This document shows positions 1-8,456 of a DNA stretch of 11,208 nt, in pieces. The DNA is from RH2-MAG17b sp035945515 (lineage in GTDB: Bacteria; Acidobacteriota; Terriglobia; UBA7540): positions 1 to 11,208 of the forward strand of contig DASZAE010000415.1 of assembly GCA_035945515.1 (NCBI GenBank), read 5' to 3'. The notes beneath the pieces are model-generated. The model did not search any database and had not been told where the DNA came from. It saw only the letters and a list, made by a program, of their open reading frames with translations. A program made the translations under genes and the position numbers. Each line of letters begins with the position of its first letter. Within the stretch, counting starts at the first letter, position 1.

Positions 1-79
1 CGAATCGCCGGTTCAGCAGCTCGATCTTTTTCATGAGGTGGCCATCCGCGAACGGCCCTTTTTTGAGTGACCTGCCCAA
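1..79 (-). CDS. rpsS: 30S ribosomal protein S19, N-terminal fragment
   Basis: S19 belongs to the head of the small subunit, where it pairs with S13 near the A site. Only the first 26 codons are inside the window. The gene continues past the left edge. The visible protein reads (M)GRSLKKGPFADGHLMKKIE and onward, the family's usual N-terminus, so identity is secure despite the short length. The start is a TTG codon at 77-79. No ATG fits, and a strong Shine-Dalgarno sequence (AAGGGAGG) lies 4 bases upstream, overlapping the stop of rplB. The 11-base gap to rplB and the gene order match the S10 operon (rplB-rpsS), so the two are probably co-transcribed and translationally coupled. Confidence 0.93.
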   Translation of the reverse strand, partial: MGRSLKKGPFADGHLMKKIELLNRRF

Positions 80-90
80 AGTTCCTCCCT

Positions 91-918
91 TTATTTCTTC
101 TCGCGCCGCTTGACGATGAACCGGTCTGTCTGCTTGTTATTACGGGTCTTATAGCCCCGGGTCGGCTTCCCCCACGGAGTCACCGGGTGGCGACCGCCGG
201 AAGTCTTCCCTTCGCCGCCGCCATGCGGGTGATCCACTGGATTCATAACTACCCCGCGCACCGTCGGCCGAATTCCCATCCATCGCCTGCGGCCAGCCTT
301 TCCCAAGGCGACATTCTCGTGATCAAGGTTGCCAATCTGGCCGATGGACGCCATGCAATCGAGATGAACCTTGCGAACCTCCCCCGATGGCAGCCGGACC
401 TGCGCATATTCGCCGTCCTTCGAGAGCAATTGCGCCGACCCTCCAGCGCTCCGCACGAGCTGGCCGCCCTTTCCAAGCCGCAATTCAATATTGTGAATCA
501 TGGTGCCGGCCGGAATATGCTTAAGCGGCAGAGCGTTGCCCGCCACAATATCCGCCTCTGGCCCGGAAACCACCTTGTCGCCCACCTTCAAGCCGTGGGG
601 GTAAAGGATGTATCGCTTTTCGCCGTCAGCATAATGAAGGAGTGCAATAAACGCCGAGCGGTTCGGGTCGTATTCAATCGTCGCAACCTTCGCCGTGACG
701 CCCGCTTTGTCGCGCTTGAAATCCACCACGCGGTACTGCCGTTTGTGCCCCCCGCCGCGATGCCGGATGCTCAAATGGCCCGCGTTGTTGCGCCCCGAAA
801 TGCGAGTCTTCGGCTGGAGCAACGGCTTGTGCGGCCCAACCTGGGTGATCTCTTCAAACGTCAGCCCAGTTTGAAAGCGCCGCGTCTCGGTATACGGTCT
901 GTAAGTTTTAATGCCCAT
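91..918 (-). CDS. rplB: 50S ribosomal protein L2
   Basis: L2 is a primary 23S rRNA-binding protein needed for subunit association and peptidyl transferase assembly. The 275-residue product matches the usual length of about 273-277. Visible landmarks are the N-terminal MGIKTYRPYTETRRF, the RNA-binding SGRNNAGHLSIRHRGGGHKR region (about 41-60), and the conserved DHPHGGGEGK motif at 229-238. That motif holds the histidine (H232 here, H229 in E. coli) linked to peptidyl transferase function. The C-terminus is lysine- and arginine-rich, as usual. The ATG start at 916-918 gives the canonical N-terminus, with only a weak upstream GGA. The gene sits between rplW (55-base gap) and rpsS (11-base gap) in standard S10-operon order. 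Nothing looks broken or unusual. Confidence 0.98.
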   Translation of the reverse strand: MGIKTYRPYTETRRFQTGLTFEEITQVGPHKPLLQPKTRISGRNNAGHLSIRHRGGGHKRQYRVVDFKRDKAGVTAKVATIEYDPNRSAFIALLHYADGEKRYILYPHGLKVGDKVVSGPEADIVAGNALPLKHIPAGTMIHNIELRLGKGGQLVRSAGGSAQLLSKDGEYAQVRLPSGEVRKVHLDCMASIGQIGNLDHENVALGKAGRRRWMGIRPTVRGVVMNPVDHPHGGGEGKTSGGRHPVTPWGKPTRGYKTRNNKQTDRFIVKRREKK

Positions 919-973
919 ATTCGTCCGGGTACAACGCGAAATTCAACCGCCGCCTTGCCTGAAATGGTCGCGA

Positions 974-1270
974 TTAAATACTTTCGCCGTATTCAGGTAT
1001 TTTTTCTCCGGGCCGCAGCTTGATATAAGCCTTTTTCCAGTCGAGCCGGTAGCCAGAAGTCCTGCCACGCCTTCGCATTTTTCCCGCAAAGTTCGCCGTG
1101 CGAACGCCTTCCACTTTCACCTTGAAAGCCTCTTCAACCGCGCTTTTGATCTGGCTCTTGTTGGCATGAGGATCGACCTGAAAAACCAGCGTCCGGGATT
1201 GCTCCTTAACCTGCAAACCCTTTTCGGTAATAATCGCTTTGCGCAGAATTTGATAGGGGTGCTTCTTCAC
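974..1270 (-). CDS. rplW: 50S ribosomal protein L23
   Basis: L23 sits at the polypeptide exit tunnel and is the docking site for trigger factor and SRP. The 98-residue protein has the family pattern: an N-terminal ILRKAIITEKG segment, the KSQIKSAVEEAFKVKVEGVRT core (about 38-58), and the basic GKMRRRGRTSGYRLDWKKAYIKL loop and strand that enters the tunnel. It starts with GTG at 1268-1270 and overlaps the rplD stop (GTGA), a classic translational-coupling arrangement. Length and position between rplD and rplB are normal for an S10 operon. Confidence 0.97.
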   Translation of the reverse strand: MKKHPYQILRKAIITEKGLQVKEQSRTLVFQVDPHANKSQIKSAVEEAFKVKVEGVRTANFAGKMRRRGRTSGYRLDWKKAYIKLRPGEKIPEYGESI

Positions 1271-1890
1271 CGCAGCGCCTCCTCCATCCGAGTCAAAGCC
1301 GCCTCTGAAATCAAAAGGCCTTCATGGCTTATAACGTCATAGGGGTGAACGCGATGATGCGCCAGCAAGTCGCACCCCGGAAGATTCCGCGCCGAAAGCT
1401 GTAAATTGCGGTTGGCGGCGTCATCCACCACGAGCACCGTTTTGCCCGCCGCAAGCTTTTTCAATGCGCTTGAGAAAACCTTCGTTTTCGGCTCTGAAAG
1501 ATCAAAACCCTCAACCACCGTCAGCTTGTTCTCCTGATATTTTGCCGCCAGAGCTGACCGGAGAGCGCCGCGCAACATGCCCGCTGGAAGTTTGGTGGAA
1601 TAATCACGCGGTTTCGGACCGTGCGCGATCGAACCGTGGCGCCACAAAGAACTTCGAATGCTACCCACGCGCGCCCTGCCGGTTCCCTTCTGCTTCCACG
1701 GTTTCTTGCCTCCGCCGCTCACTTCCCCGCGGCTCTTGGTGGAATGAGTCCCGCGGCGGCGGTTCGCCAGGTAAGACTTCACCGCCTCCCAGAGCAGACT
1801 CTGATTCGGCTGAGCGGCAAACAGCTCGTCTGGAAGCTGGCGCTCTCTTACCTTTACCCCTTCCAGGTTTTTCACTTCAACAGTAGCCAT
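1267..1890 (-). CDS. rplD: 50S ribosomal protein L4
   Basis: L4 binds 23S rRNA, and its long loop lines the exit tunnel. In E. coli it also represses the S10 operon. The 207 residues carry the expected extended loop GGGKKPWKQKGTGRARVGS (about 59-77), followed by the RHGSIAHGPKPRDYS stretch. The loop shows no obvious deletion of the kind tied to macrolide resistance. The C-terminal half keeps the usual LVVDD...NL...RNLPG pattern. The ATG at 1888-1890 is chosen because it gives the common MATVEV start. Its ribosome-binding site is weak (GAGAT). The gap to rplC is 29 bases and the 3' end overlaps rplW by 4 bases. Whether autogenous control by L4 exists here cannot be told from the gene itself. 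Confidence 0.98.
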   Translation of the reverse strand: MATVEVKNLEGVKVRERQLPDELFAAQPNQSLLWEAVKSYLANRRRGTHSTKSRGEVSGGGKKPWKQKGTGRARVGSIRSSLWRHGSIAHGPKPRDYSTKLPAGMLRGALRSALAAKYQENKLTVVEGFDLSEPKTKVFSSALKKLAAGKTVLVVDDAANRNLQLSARNLPGCDLLAHHRVHPYDVISHEGLLISEAALTRMEEALR

Positions 1891-1919
1891 TTTCTGATCT
1901 CAATCCCGCGATTCTCAAT

Positions 1920-2603
1920 CTATTTCTTTTTCTTCTCCGCAGGCGCAGCAACCACCCGCGATTTCCGCTTCGGAGCCTTTGCCTTGCGAACCACGATGTA
2001 GCCCCCTTCGGGTCCGGGAACGGCTCCCTCTACGACCAGCGCGTTATCCTCCAGCAAAACCCGGACAATCCTCAAATTCCTTACCGTAACTTGCGATGCC
2101 CCCATGTGCCCTGCCGCCCTCATGCCCTTCAGCACCCGCGAAGGAAAAGCCGAGGCGCCAATCGAGCCCGGCGCGCGATGAAACATCGATCCGTGTGACC
2201 CGCTGCCGCCGCCGAAGTGGTGCCGTTTGTGAACACCCGCAAACCCCCGGCCCTTGGAGACACCCACCACGTCGACAATGTCTTCCGCCTTGAATTGATC
2301 CACAAGCACCTTATCGCCGGTTTTAACTTCTTCGTTTCCAGGAGCCAAGCGGACTTCACGAACAAAGCGCGCAGGGTTTGCTCCAGCTCGCTTAAAGTGC
2401 CCCTCCATCGGCTTTGGGACGCGTTTCGGTCCCGGCAACTCCACCAGCCCCAGTTGCACCGCGTCATACCCATCCTTCGTCGCAGTCTTTCTCTGGACCA
2501 CAACGCAAGGACCCGCTTTCAACACCGTTGCAGGGATCGCGTCGCCATTCGGCCCAAAAACCTGGGTCATTCCGAGCTTTTTGCCAAGAATTCCGTTGAC
2601 CAT
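1920..2603 (-). CDS. rplC: 50S ribosomal protein L3
   Basis: L3 is an early-assembly 23S-binding protein whose central extension reaches toward the peptidyl transferase centre. The start is set at the ATG at 2601-2603, giving MVNGILGKKLGMTQVF, the canonical N-terminus. An in-frame upstream start at 2660 would add 19 unrelated residues encoded by a heptamer repeat, so I reject it. The protein is 227 residues, slightly longer than the usual 205-215 because of a lysine- and alanine-rich tail (KAKAPKRKSRVVAAPAEKKKK). The KGRGFAGVHKRHHFGGGSGSHGS segment and the HRAPGSIGASAFPSRV loop are typical. No strong Shine-Dalgarno precedes the start. Only a GGA at spacing 8 is seen, and it lies inside a predicted hairpin (see the repeat feature). 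Confidence 0.97.
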   Translation of the reverse strand: MVNGILGKKLGMTQVFGPNGDAIPATVLKAGPCVVVQRKTATKDGYDAVQLGLVELPGPKRVPKPMEGHFKRAGANPARFVREVRLAPGNEEVKTGDKVLVDQFKAEDIVDVVGVSKGRGFAGVHKRHHFGGGSGSHGSMFHRAPGSIGASAFPSRVLKGMRAAGHMGASQVTVRNLRIVRVLLEDNALVVEGAVPGPEGGYIVVRKAKAPKRKSRVVAAPAEKKKK

Positions 2604-2607
2604 AACT

Positions 2608-2660
2608 GTTGTCCGTTGTCCGTGGTTTGTGGTCCATTGCAACCAGCAACGAACAACCAA
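2608..2660 (-). repeat. Tandem heptamers forming a hairpin before rplC
   Basis: On the plus strand four seven-base units follow one another at 2608-2635: GTTGTCC, GTTGTCC, GTGGTTT, GTGGTCC. A second block at 2640-2660 reads CAACCAG, CAACGAA, CAACCAA, the opposite sense of the same GTTG-type word. In the transcript GUUGUUCGUUG (2647-2657) can pair with CAACGGACAAC (2608-2618): 11 pairs, one of them G-U, around a 28-base loop. The 3' arm ends 4 bases before the rplC start codon and includes its only Shine-Dalgarno-like triplet. The repetition and complementarity are directly visible. A regulatory role, or membership of a dispersed repeat family, is inference. Confidence 0.7.
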
Positions 2661-2692
2661 CCATCGACTTCAATCCAAAACTGCTCAAATTG

Positions 2693-3025
2693 CTACTTCG
2701 TATGTTCTTTCCCGAAAGCCTTGATCTCAATATCCACGCCCGACGGCAAGTCCAGCTTGGTCAGGGCGTCGATGGTTGATCCGGTTGGTTCCAGAATATC
2801 GACCAGCCGCTTGTGCGTGCGAATCTCAAATTGTTCGCGTGATTTCTTATCGGTATGCGGCGACCGGAGAACGCAATATTTATTCTTCACCGTCGGCAGC
2901 GGAATCGGCCCCGCCACTTGCGCTCCATTGCGTTTTGCTGTGGAGACGATTTCCACCGCGGCCTGATCAAGGATACGGTGGTCATAACCTTTCAGCCGGA
3001 TTCGGATTTTTTCATGTAGCATCAT
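2693..3025 (-). CDS. rpsJ: 30S ribosomal protein S10 (NusE)
   Basis: S10 is part of the small-subunit head and, as NusE, joins NusB in antitermination and in NusG-mediated transcription-translation coupling. The 110 residues contain IRIRLKGYDHRILDQAAVEIV, AKRNGAQVAGPIPLPT (about 30-45) with the flexible ribosome-inserting loop, and SREQFEIRTHKRLVDI (about 62-77), all diagnostic. The C-terminus (KAFGKEHTK) is several residues longer than in the common 102-105-residue form. Two adjacent ATG codons occur at the start. The upstream one is used here but the second is equally possible. The gene follows tuf by only 12 bases, so it is in the same transcript. Here the S10 operon has no separate leader ahead of rpsJ. 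Confidence 0.98.
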   Translation of the reverse strand: MMLHEKIRIRLKGYDHRILDQAAVEIVSTAKRNGAQVAGPIPLPTVKNKYCVLRSPHTDKKSREQFEIRTHKRLVDILEPTGSTIDALTKLDLPSGVDIEIKAFGKEHTK

Positions 3026-3037
3026 AGTTTAATCGGC

Positions 3038-4228
<1,191 letters not shown>

Positions 4229-4290
4229 AACTCATTCGCCTCACTGCGAGAAATTTACGTGCTCTGCCTTCTGGACCCTTTCCAAAATCT

Positions 4291-6447
<2,157 letters not shown>

Positions 6448-6470
6448 AAAAACAGTTCAATACTCGGCTC

Positions 6471-6609
6471 GCGCGCCCTGCGCGCAAACTTTTTCCGGAA
6501 ACTTTCCGGACTGTGATGGCGTTAGGGCCGCGTCTGCGGCCGGGCGGCGGATCGGGACTTTGGGAAAAACCCCATCCCGCCGCAATCAGGTCTTCCCGGA
6601 AATTCGGGA
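6471..6609 (-). promoter_or_regulatory. Stack of inverted repeats in the rpsG-fusA gap
   Basis: This gap is much longer than its neighbours and unusually rich in perfect inverted repeats. From fusA toward rpsG they are: GCGCGC/GCGCGC with a 3-base loop (6471-6485); TCCGGAAA-N-TTTCCGGA (6494-6510), part of a direct repeat of TTTCCGGA; GGCCGC/GCGGCC with a 4-base loop (6526-6541); GCGGCGG/CCGCCGC (6544-6583) enclosing a GGG/CCC pair; and TCCCG/CGGGA (6594-6609), directly after the rpsG stop. None is followed by a convincing T-tract in the transcribed direction, so they do not look like intrinsic terminators. No clear promoter is visible. Their function is unknown. Possibilities are mRNA processing or stability control, or tuning of EF-G synthesis. 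Confidence 0.6.
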
Positions 6610-7080
6610 TTACCAGCGGTAGTGGGCGAAGGCTTTATTCGCCTCGGCCATGCGGTGGGTGTCATCTCTCTTTTTGATAGCCCCGCCCCGGTTGTTGGCG
6701 GCATCAAGAAGCTCGGCAGAGAGCTTTTCAACCATCGACTTCTCGCCTCGCTCCCGTGCGTAACCGATGAGCCAGCGGAGACTGAGAGAGGTTTGACGAT
6801 TCCGGTTTACTTCAACCGGCACCTGATAGTTCGCGCCGCCTACGCGGCGGCTCTTGACTTCAAGCGCGGGCCTCACATTATCCAAGGCCTTCTTGAAAAC
6901 TTTGATGGGATCGTCATTCGTGCGCTCGCGAATCTGCTCCAGCGCGCCGTAAACAATCCTCTGCGCAACTGATTTTTTGCCTTTGTGCATCAGACAATTC
7001 ACCATCTTCTGCACAACTTGGTTTCCGTATACCGGGTCCACAGCGGTTTCCCGGCGCTCAACTGTTCCCTTTCGGGGCAT
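6610..7080 (-). CDS. rpsG: 30S ribosomal protein S7
   Basis: S7 nucleates assembly of the small-subunit head and lies near the E site and mRNA exit. In E. coli it represses the str operon through the S12-S7 intergenic RNA. The 156-residue product has the standard length, MPRKG start, NCLMHKGKKSVAQRIVYGAL (28-47), RRVGGANYQVPVEV (about 78-91) in the beta-hairpin region, and the hallmark C-terminus NKAFAHYRW. A modest GGGA lies 7 bases before the ATG. It sits 61 bases after rpsL in canonical str order. Confidence 0.98.
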   Translation of the reverse strand: MPRKGTVERRETAVDPVYGNQVVQKMVNCLMHKGKKSVAQRIVYGALEQIRERTNDDPIKVFKKALDNVRPALEVKSRRVGGANYQVPVEVNRNRQTSLSLRWLIGYARERGEKSMVEKLSAELLDAANNRGGAIKKRDDTHRMAEANKAFAHYRW

Positions 7081-7102
7081 AGAATATTCCCGGCTTTCAA
7101 TG

Positions 7103-7142
7103 ATCAGAAATCAGCGTGTTCATTTTCTAATTTCTGATTTCT
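7103..7142 (-). repeat. Two-register inverted repeat between rpsL and rpsG
   Basis: Two overlapping perfect 9-base inverted repeats are present. AGAAATCAG (7106-7114) pairs with CTGATTTCT (7134-7142), and ATCAGAAAT (7103-7111) pairs with ATTTCTGAT (7130-7138). They share bases, so the two hairpins exclude each other. The outer arm touches the rpsL stop codon and the region lies 20-60 bases before rpsG. The position matches the S12-S7 spacer used by E. coli S7 for autogenous repression. The sequence is AT-rich and simple, so an alternative is a fragment of a dispersed short repeat. No T-tract supports termination. Confidence 0.55.
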
Positions 7143-7519
7143 TACGATGCCTTGGGACGCTTGGCCCCATACTTCGACCGGCCCTGGCGGCGGTCATTCA
7201 CGCCCGCCGAATCCAGCGTGCCGCGAATGACGTGATAACGCACGCCCGGCAAATCTTTCACGCGGCCGCCGCGGATCAAGACAATCGAGTGCTCCTGCAG
7301 GTTATGCCCAACACCCGGAATATACGTGGTCACTTCCATGCTATTGGTCAGCCGCACGCGAGCCACCTTGCGAAGCGCCGAATTCGGCTTCTTGGGCGTT
7401 TGAGTGTAAACGCGGATGCAAACCCCCCGTTTCTGCGGGCAACCGTCAAGCGCCGGACTCGACGTTTTATAGCGCGAGGCCTTGCGTCCCAGGCGAACCA
7501 TCTGGCTGAAAGTGGGCAC
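7142..7519 (-). CDS. rpsL: 30S ribosomal protein S12
   Basis: S12 lies at the decoding centre and influences accuracy and streptomycin response. It is 125 residues, with the expected CPQKRGVC (27-34), TPKKPNSALRKVARVRLTN (41-59), GVGHNLQEHS (69-78) and RGGRVKDLPGVRYH (83-96). Lys43 and Lys88, the usual streptomycin-resistance positions, are both the wild-type residue, and Asp89 (the methylthiolation site in many bacteria) is present. The start is GTG at 7517-7519, giving (M)PTFSQMVRLGR, the canonical N-terminus. GAGAAG lies 6 bases upstream. It is the first gene of the str/S10 run and is preceded by a long non-coding region with promoter signals. Confidence 0.98.
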   Translation of the reverse strand: MPTFSQMVRLGRKASRYKTSSPALDGCPQKRGVCIRVYTQTPKKPNSALRKVARVRLTNSMEVTTYIPGVGHNLQEHSIVLIRGGRVKDLPGVRYHVIRGTLDSAGVNDRRQGRSKYGAKRPKAS

Positions 7520-7539
7520 TTTGAACTTCTCTAATCCTT

Positions 7540-7568
7540 TGAATATTTCCCCGCTGACGCCTTGTCAA
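7540..7568 (-). promoter_or_regulatory. Possible rpsL-proximal promoter
   Basis: A perfect TTGACA (7563-7568) is followed after 17 bases by TATTCA (7540-7545), a weak -10 element. Transcription would start about 13 bases before the rpsL GTG, leaving room only for the Shine-Dalgarno. The -35 and the spacing are good but the -10 matches only 3 of 6 positions. Confidence 0.35.
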
Positions 7569-7600
7569 CAGAGGAATCCGATATTTGGTAAAGCCTTTCG

Positions 7601-7630
7601 AAGGTAGCAAAGACCATCGAGTGGTGTCAA
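7601..7630 (-). promoter_or_regulatory. Possible internal leader promoter
   Basis: A second perfect TTGACA (7625-7630) is followed after 18 bases by TACCTT (7601-7606), a poor -10 element. If used, it would give a leader of about 75 bases. It lies inside the long leader made from the stronger promoter upstream. Confidence 0.25.
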
Positions 7631-7641
7631 GTGGCTTATAA

Positions 7642-7692
7642 CTAAAGTACGCTTGGGGAACGATCAACTACGGCTACCCCGGCAGGCGGCAT
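7642..7692 (-). CDS. Candidate leader peptide, 16 codons
   Basis: An ATG at 7690-7692 opens a short frame, MPPAGVAVVDRSPSVL, ending at TAG (7642-7644). A perfect GGAGG (7702-7706) lies 9 bases upstream, one of the better ribosome-binding sites in the window. The GGAGG lies in the 5' arm of the 7680-7710 hairpin and the ATG in its 3' arm, so initiation could be masked by structure. The peptide has no recognised family and no run of a single regulatory amino acid. Chance occurrence in a 260-base leader is quite possible. I list it because of the ribosome-binding site and its position before rpsL. Confidence 0.22.
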   Translation of the reverse strand: MPPAGVAVVDRSPSVL

Positions 7693-7786
7693 CTCTCAAT
7701 GCCTCCACCGTGACCTGCAGTTACAAACAGCCTTTGTGGGAACCCGTAAGGGAAAGCCTGAAGGGCAATTCGCAACGCGCCAGATG

Positions 7787-7814
7787 ATTATAACTCAAAT
7801 TTATGATCTGTGAA
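7787..7814 (-). promoter_or_regulatory. Probable main promoter of the str/S10 run
   Basis: TTCACA (7809-7814, 5 of 6 matches to the -35 consensus) and TATAAT (7787-7792, perfect -10) are separated by 16 bases on the minus strand. This is the best sigma-70-type promoter in the window. The T-rich tract directly upstream (TTTTTATTTT) could act as an UP-like element and is also the T-tract of the frr terminator. Transcription should begin near 7780. Confidence 0.6.
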
Positions 7815-7869
7815 AATAAAAACTGGGCCTATTACCTAGTAGCGCTCATCCGGCCAGCCCTACCAGGGC
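7813..7869 (-). terminator. Probable intrinsic terminator after frr
   Basis: Directly after the frr stop the transcript can form GCCCU-GGU-AGGGC (7857-7869). It can then form a longer stem, CUGGCC (7852-7857) with GGCCCAG (7823-7829), with one bulged G and a 22-base loop. The latter is followed at once by UUUUUAUUUU (7813-7822). The T-tract is convincing. The stem is imperfect and its loop large, so efficiency may be partial. The T-tract abuts the -35 of the str promoter. Confidence 0.5.
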
Positions 7870-7873
7870 GCGC

Positions 7874-8434
7874 TTAGTGCATTTCCAGAAGCTCATGCTC
7901 TTTGGTTTTCCCCTGCGCGTCGAGCTTCCCGATAAATTCGTCCGTCAGTTTCTGGATCTCATCGATGCCTTTGCGTTCGTCATCTTCCGAAATCGCCTTG
8001 TCTTTCAGCAGCTTCTTCAAAGCTTCGTTCGCTTCGCGGCGGATATTTCTCACCGTCAGCCGGTGCTTTTCGAGAACCGTATGAACATGCTTCACAAGCT
8101 CCTTCCGGCGTTCTTCGGTAAGCGCCGGGATGGGAACGCGCAGCAGCTTGCCGTCATTCATCGGATTCAGCCCGAGGTCTGACGAACGGATAGCCTTCTC
8201 AATCGCGGCCAGCAGGCCCATGTCCCACGGCTGCACCGTCAGCAGCGTCGGCTCTGGAACACCCAGAGTCGCAACCTGGCTTAGCGGAGTGGGCGTGCCG
8301 TAGTAGTCCACCTTGAGGTGATCCAGGAGCGCTGTTGAGGCGCGGCCCGTCCGCACCGAAGCCAGCTCGTGTTGAAGGTCCGCAGCCGCCTTCGCCATCC
8401 GCGTCCGGGCCTGAGCCACCGTTTCCTTCACCAT
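7874..8434 (-). CDS. frr: Ribosome recycling factor (RRF)
   Basis: RRF works with EF-G to split the post-termination ribosome. The 186 residues match the usual length of about 185. Conserved segments are RTGRAS (28-33) in the first long helix, VDYYGTPTPLSQVA (42-55) in domain II, the NDGKLLRVPIPALTEERRKELVK region (93-115), and VRNIRREAN (128-136) in the third helix. Heptad-like charged helices at both ends fit the three-helix bundle of domain I. A GGAGG lies 8 bases before the ATG. It follows pyrH by 22 bases, the standard pyrH-frr pairing, and is the last gene of the rpsB transcription unit. Confidence 0.98.
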   Translation of the reverse strand: MVKETVAQARTRMAKAAADLQHELASVRTGRASTALLDHLKVDYYGTPTPLSQVATLGVPEPTLLTVQPWDMGLLAAIEKAIRSSDLGLNPMNDGKLLRVPIPALTEERRKELVKHVHTVLEKHRLTVRNIRREANEALKKLLKDKAISEDDERKGIDEIQKLTDEFIGKLDAQGKTKEHELLEMH

Positions 8435-8456
8435 TGCGTTCGCCTCCGAGCACCTC

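Larger units (their letters stand above)
7520..7780 (-). promoter_or_regulatory. Long structured 5' leader of the rpsL (str/S10) transcript
   Basis: This is most of the 354-base gene-free stretch between frr and rpsL. If transcription starts near 7780, as the TATAAT promoter suggests, the leader is about 260 bases. Two hairpins are visible in the transcript. The first is CAGGCUUU/AAAGGCUG (7728-7760), with one G-G mismatch and an inner CCC-UUAC-GGG. The second is CGGUGGAGGCAU/AUGCCGCCUGCCG (7680-7710) with loop UGAGAG. It also holds a 16-codon ORF and two further TTGACA elements. No tRNA features are present and I recognise no known riboswitch. Control by a ribosomal protein or by attenuation is inferred only from position. 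Confidence 0.45.

Noticed and set aside
67..1023. Long plus-strand open frame antisense to rplB and rplW
   Set aside because: It is the shadow of highly conserved ribosomal genes on the opposite strand, with no family resemblance and no ribosome-binding site.
2604..2660. N-terminal extension of L3 starting at 2660
   Set aside because: The extra 19 residues are encoded by the heptamer repeats and do not resemble any L3. MVNGILGKKLGMTQVF is the family start.
7142..7519. Streptomycin-resistance form of S12
   Set aside because: Lys43 and Lys88 are both the sensitive wild-type residues.
7520..7873. Known riboswitch, tRNA or 6S-like RNA in the frr-rpsL gap
   Set aside because: I found no T-loop GTTCRA motif, no cloverleaf and no consensus cores of common riboswitches. 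A GGCGGCATCTC word recalls the 6S RNA 3' end, but the remaining architecture was not seen. An Rfam scan would settle it.
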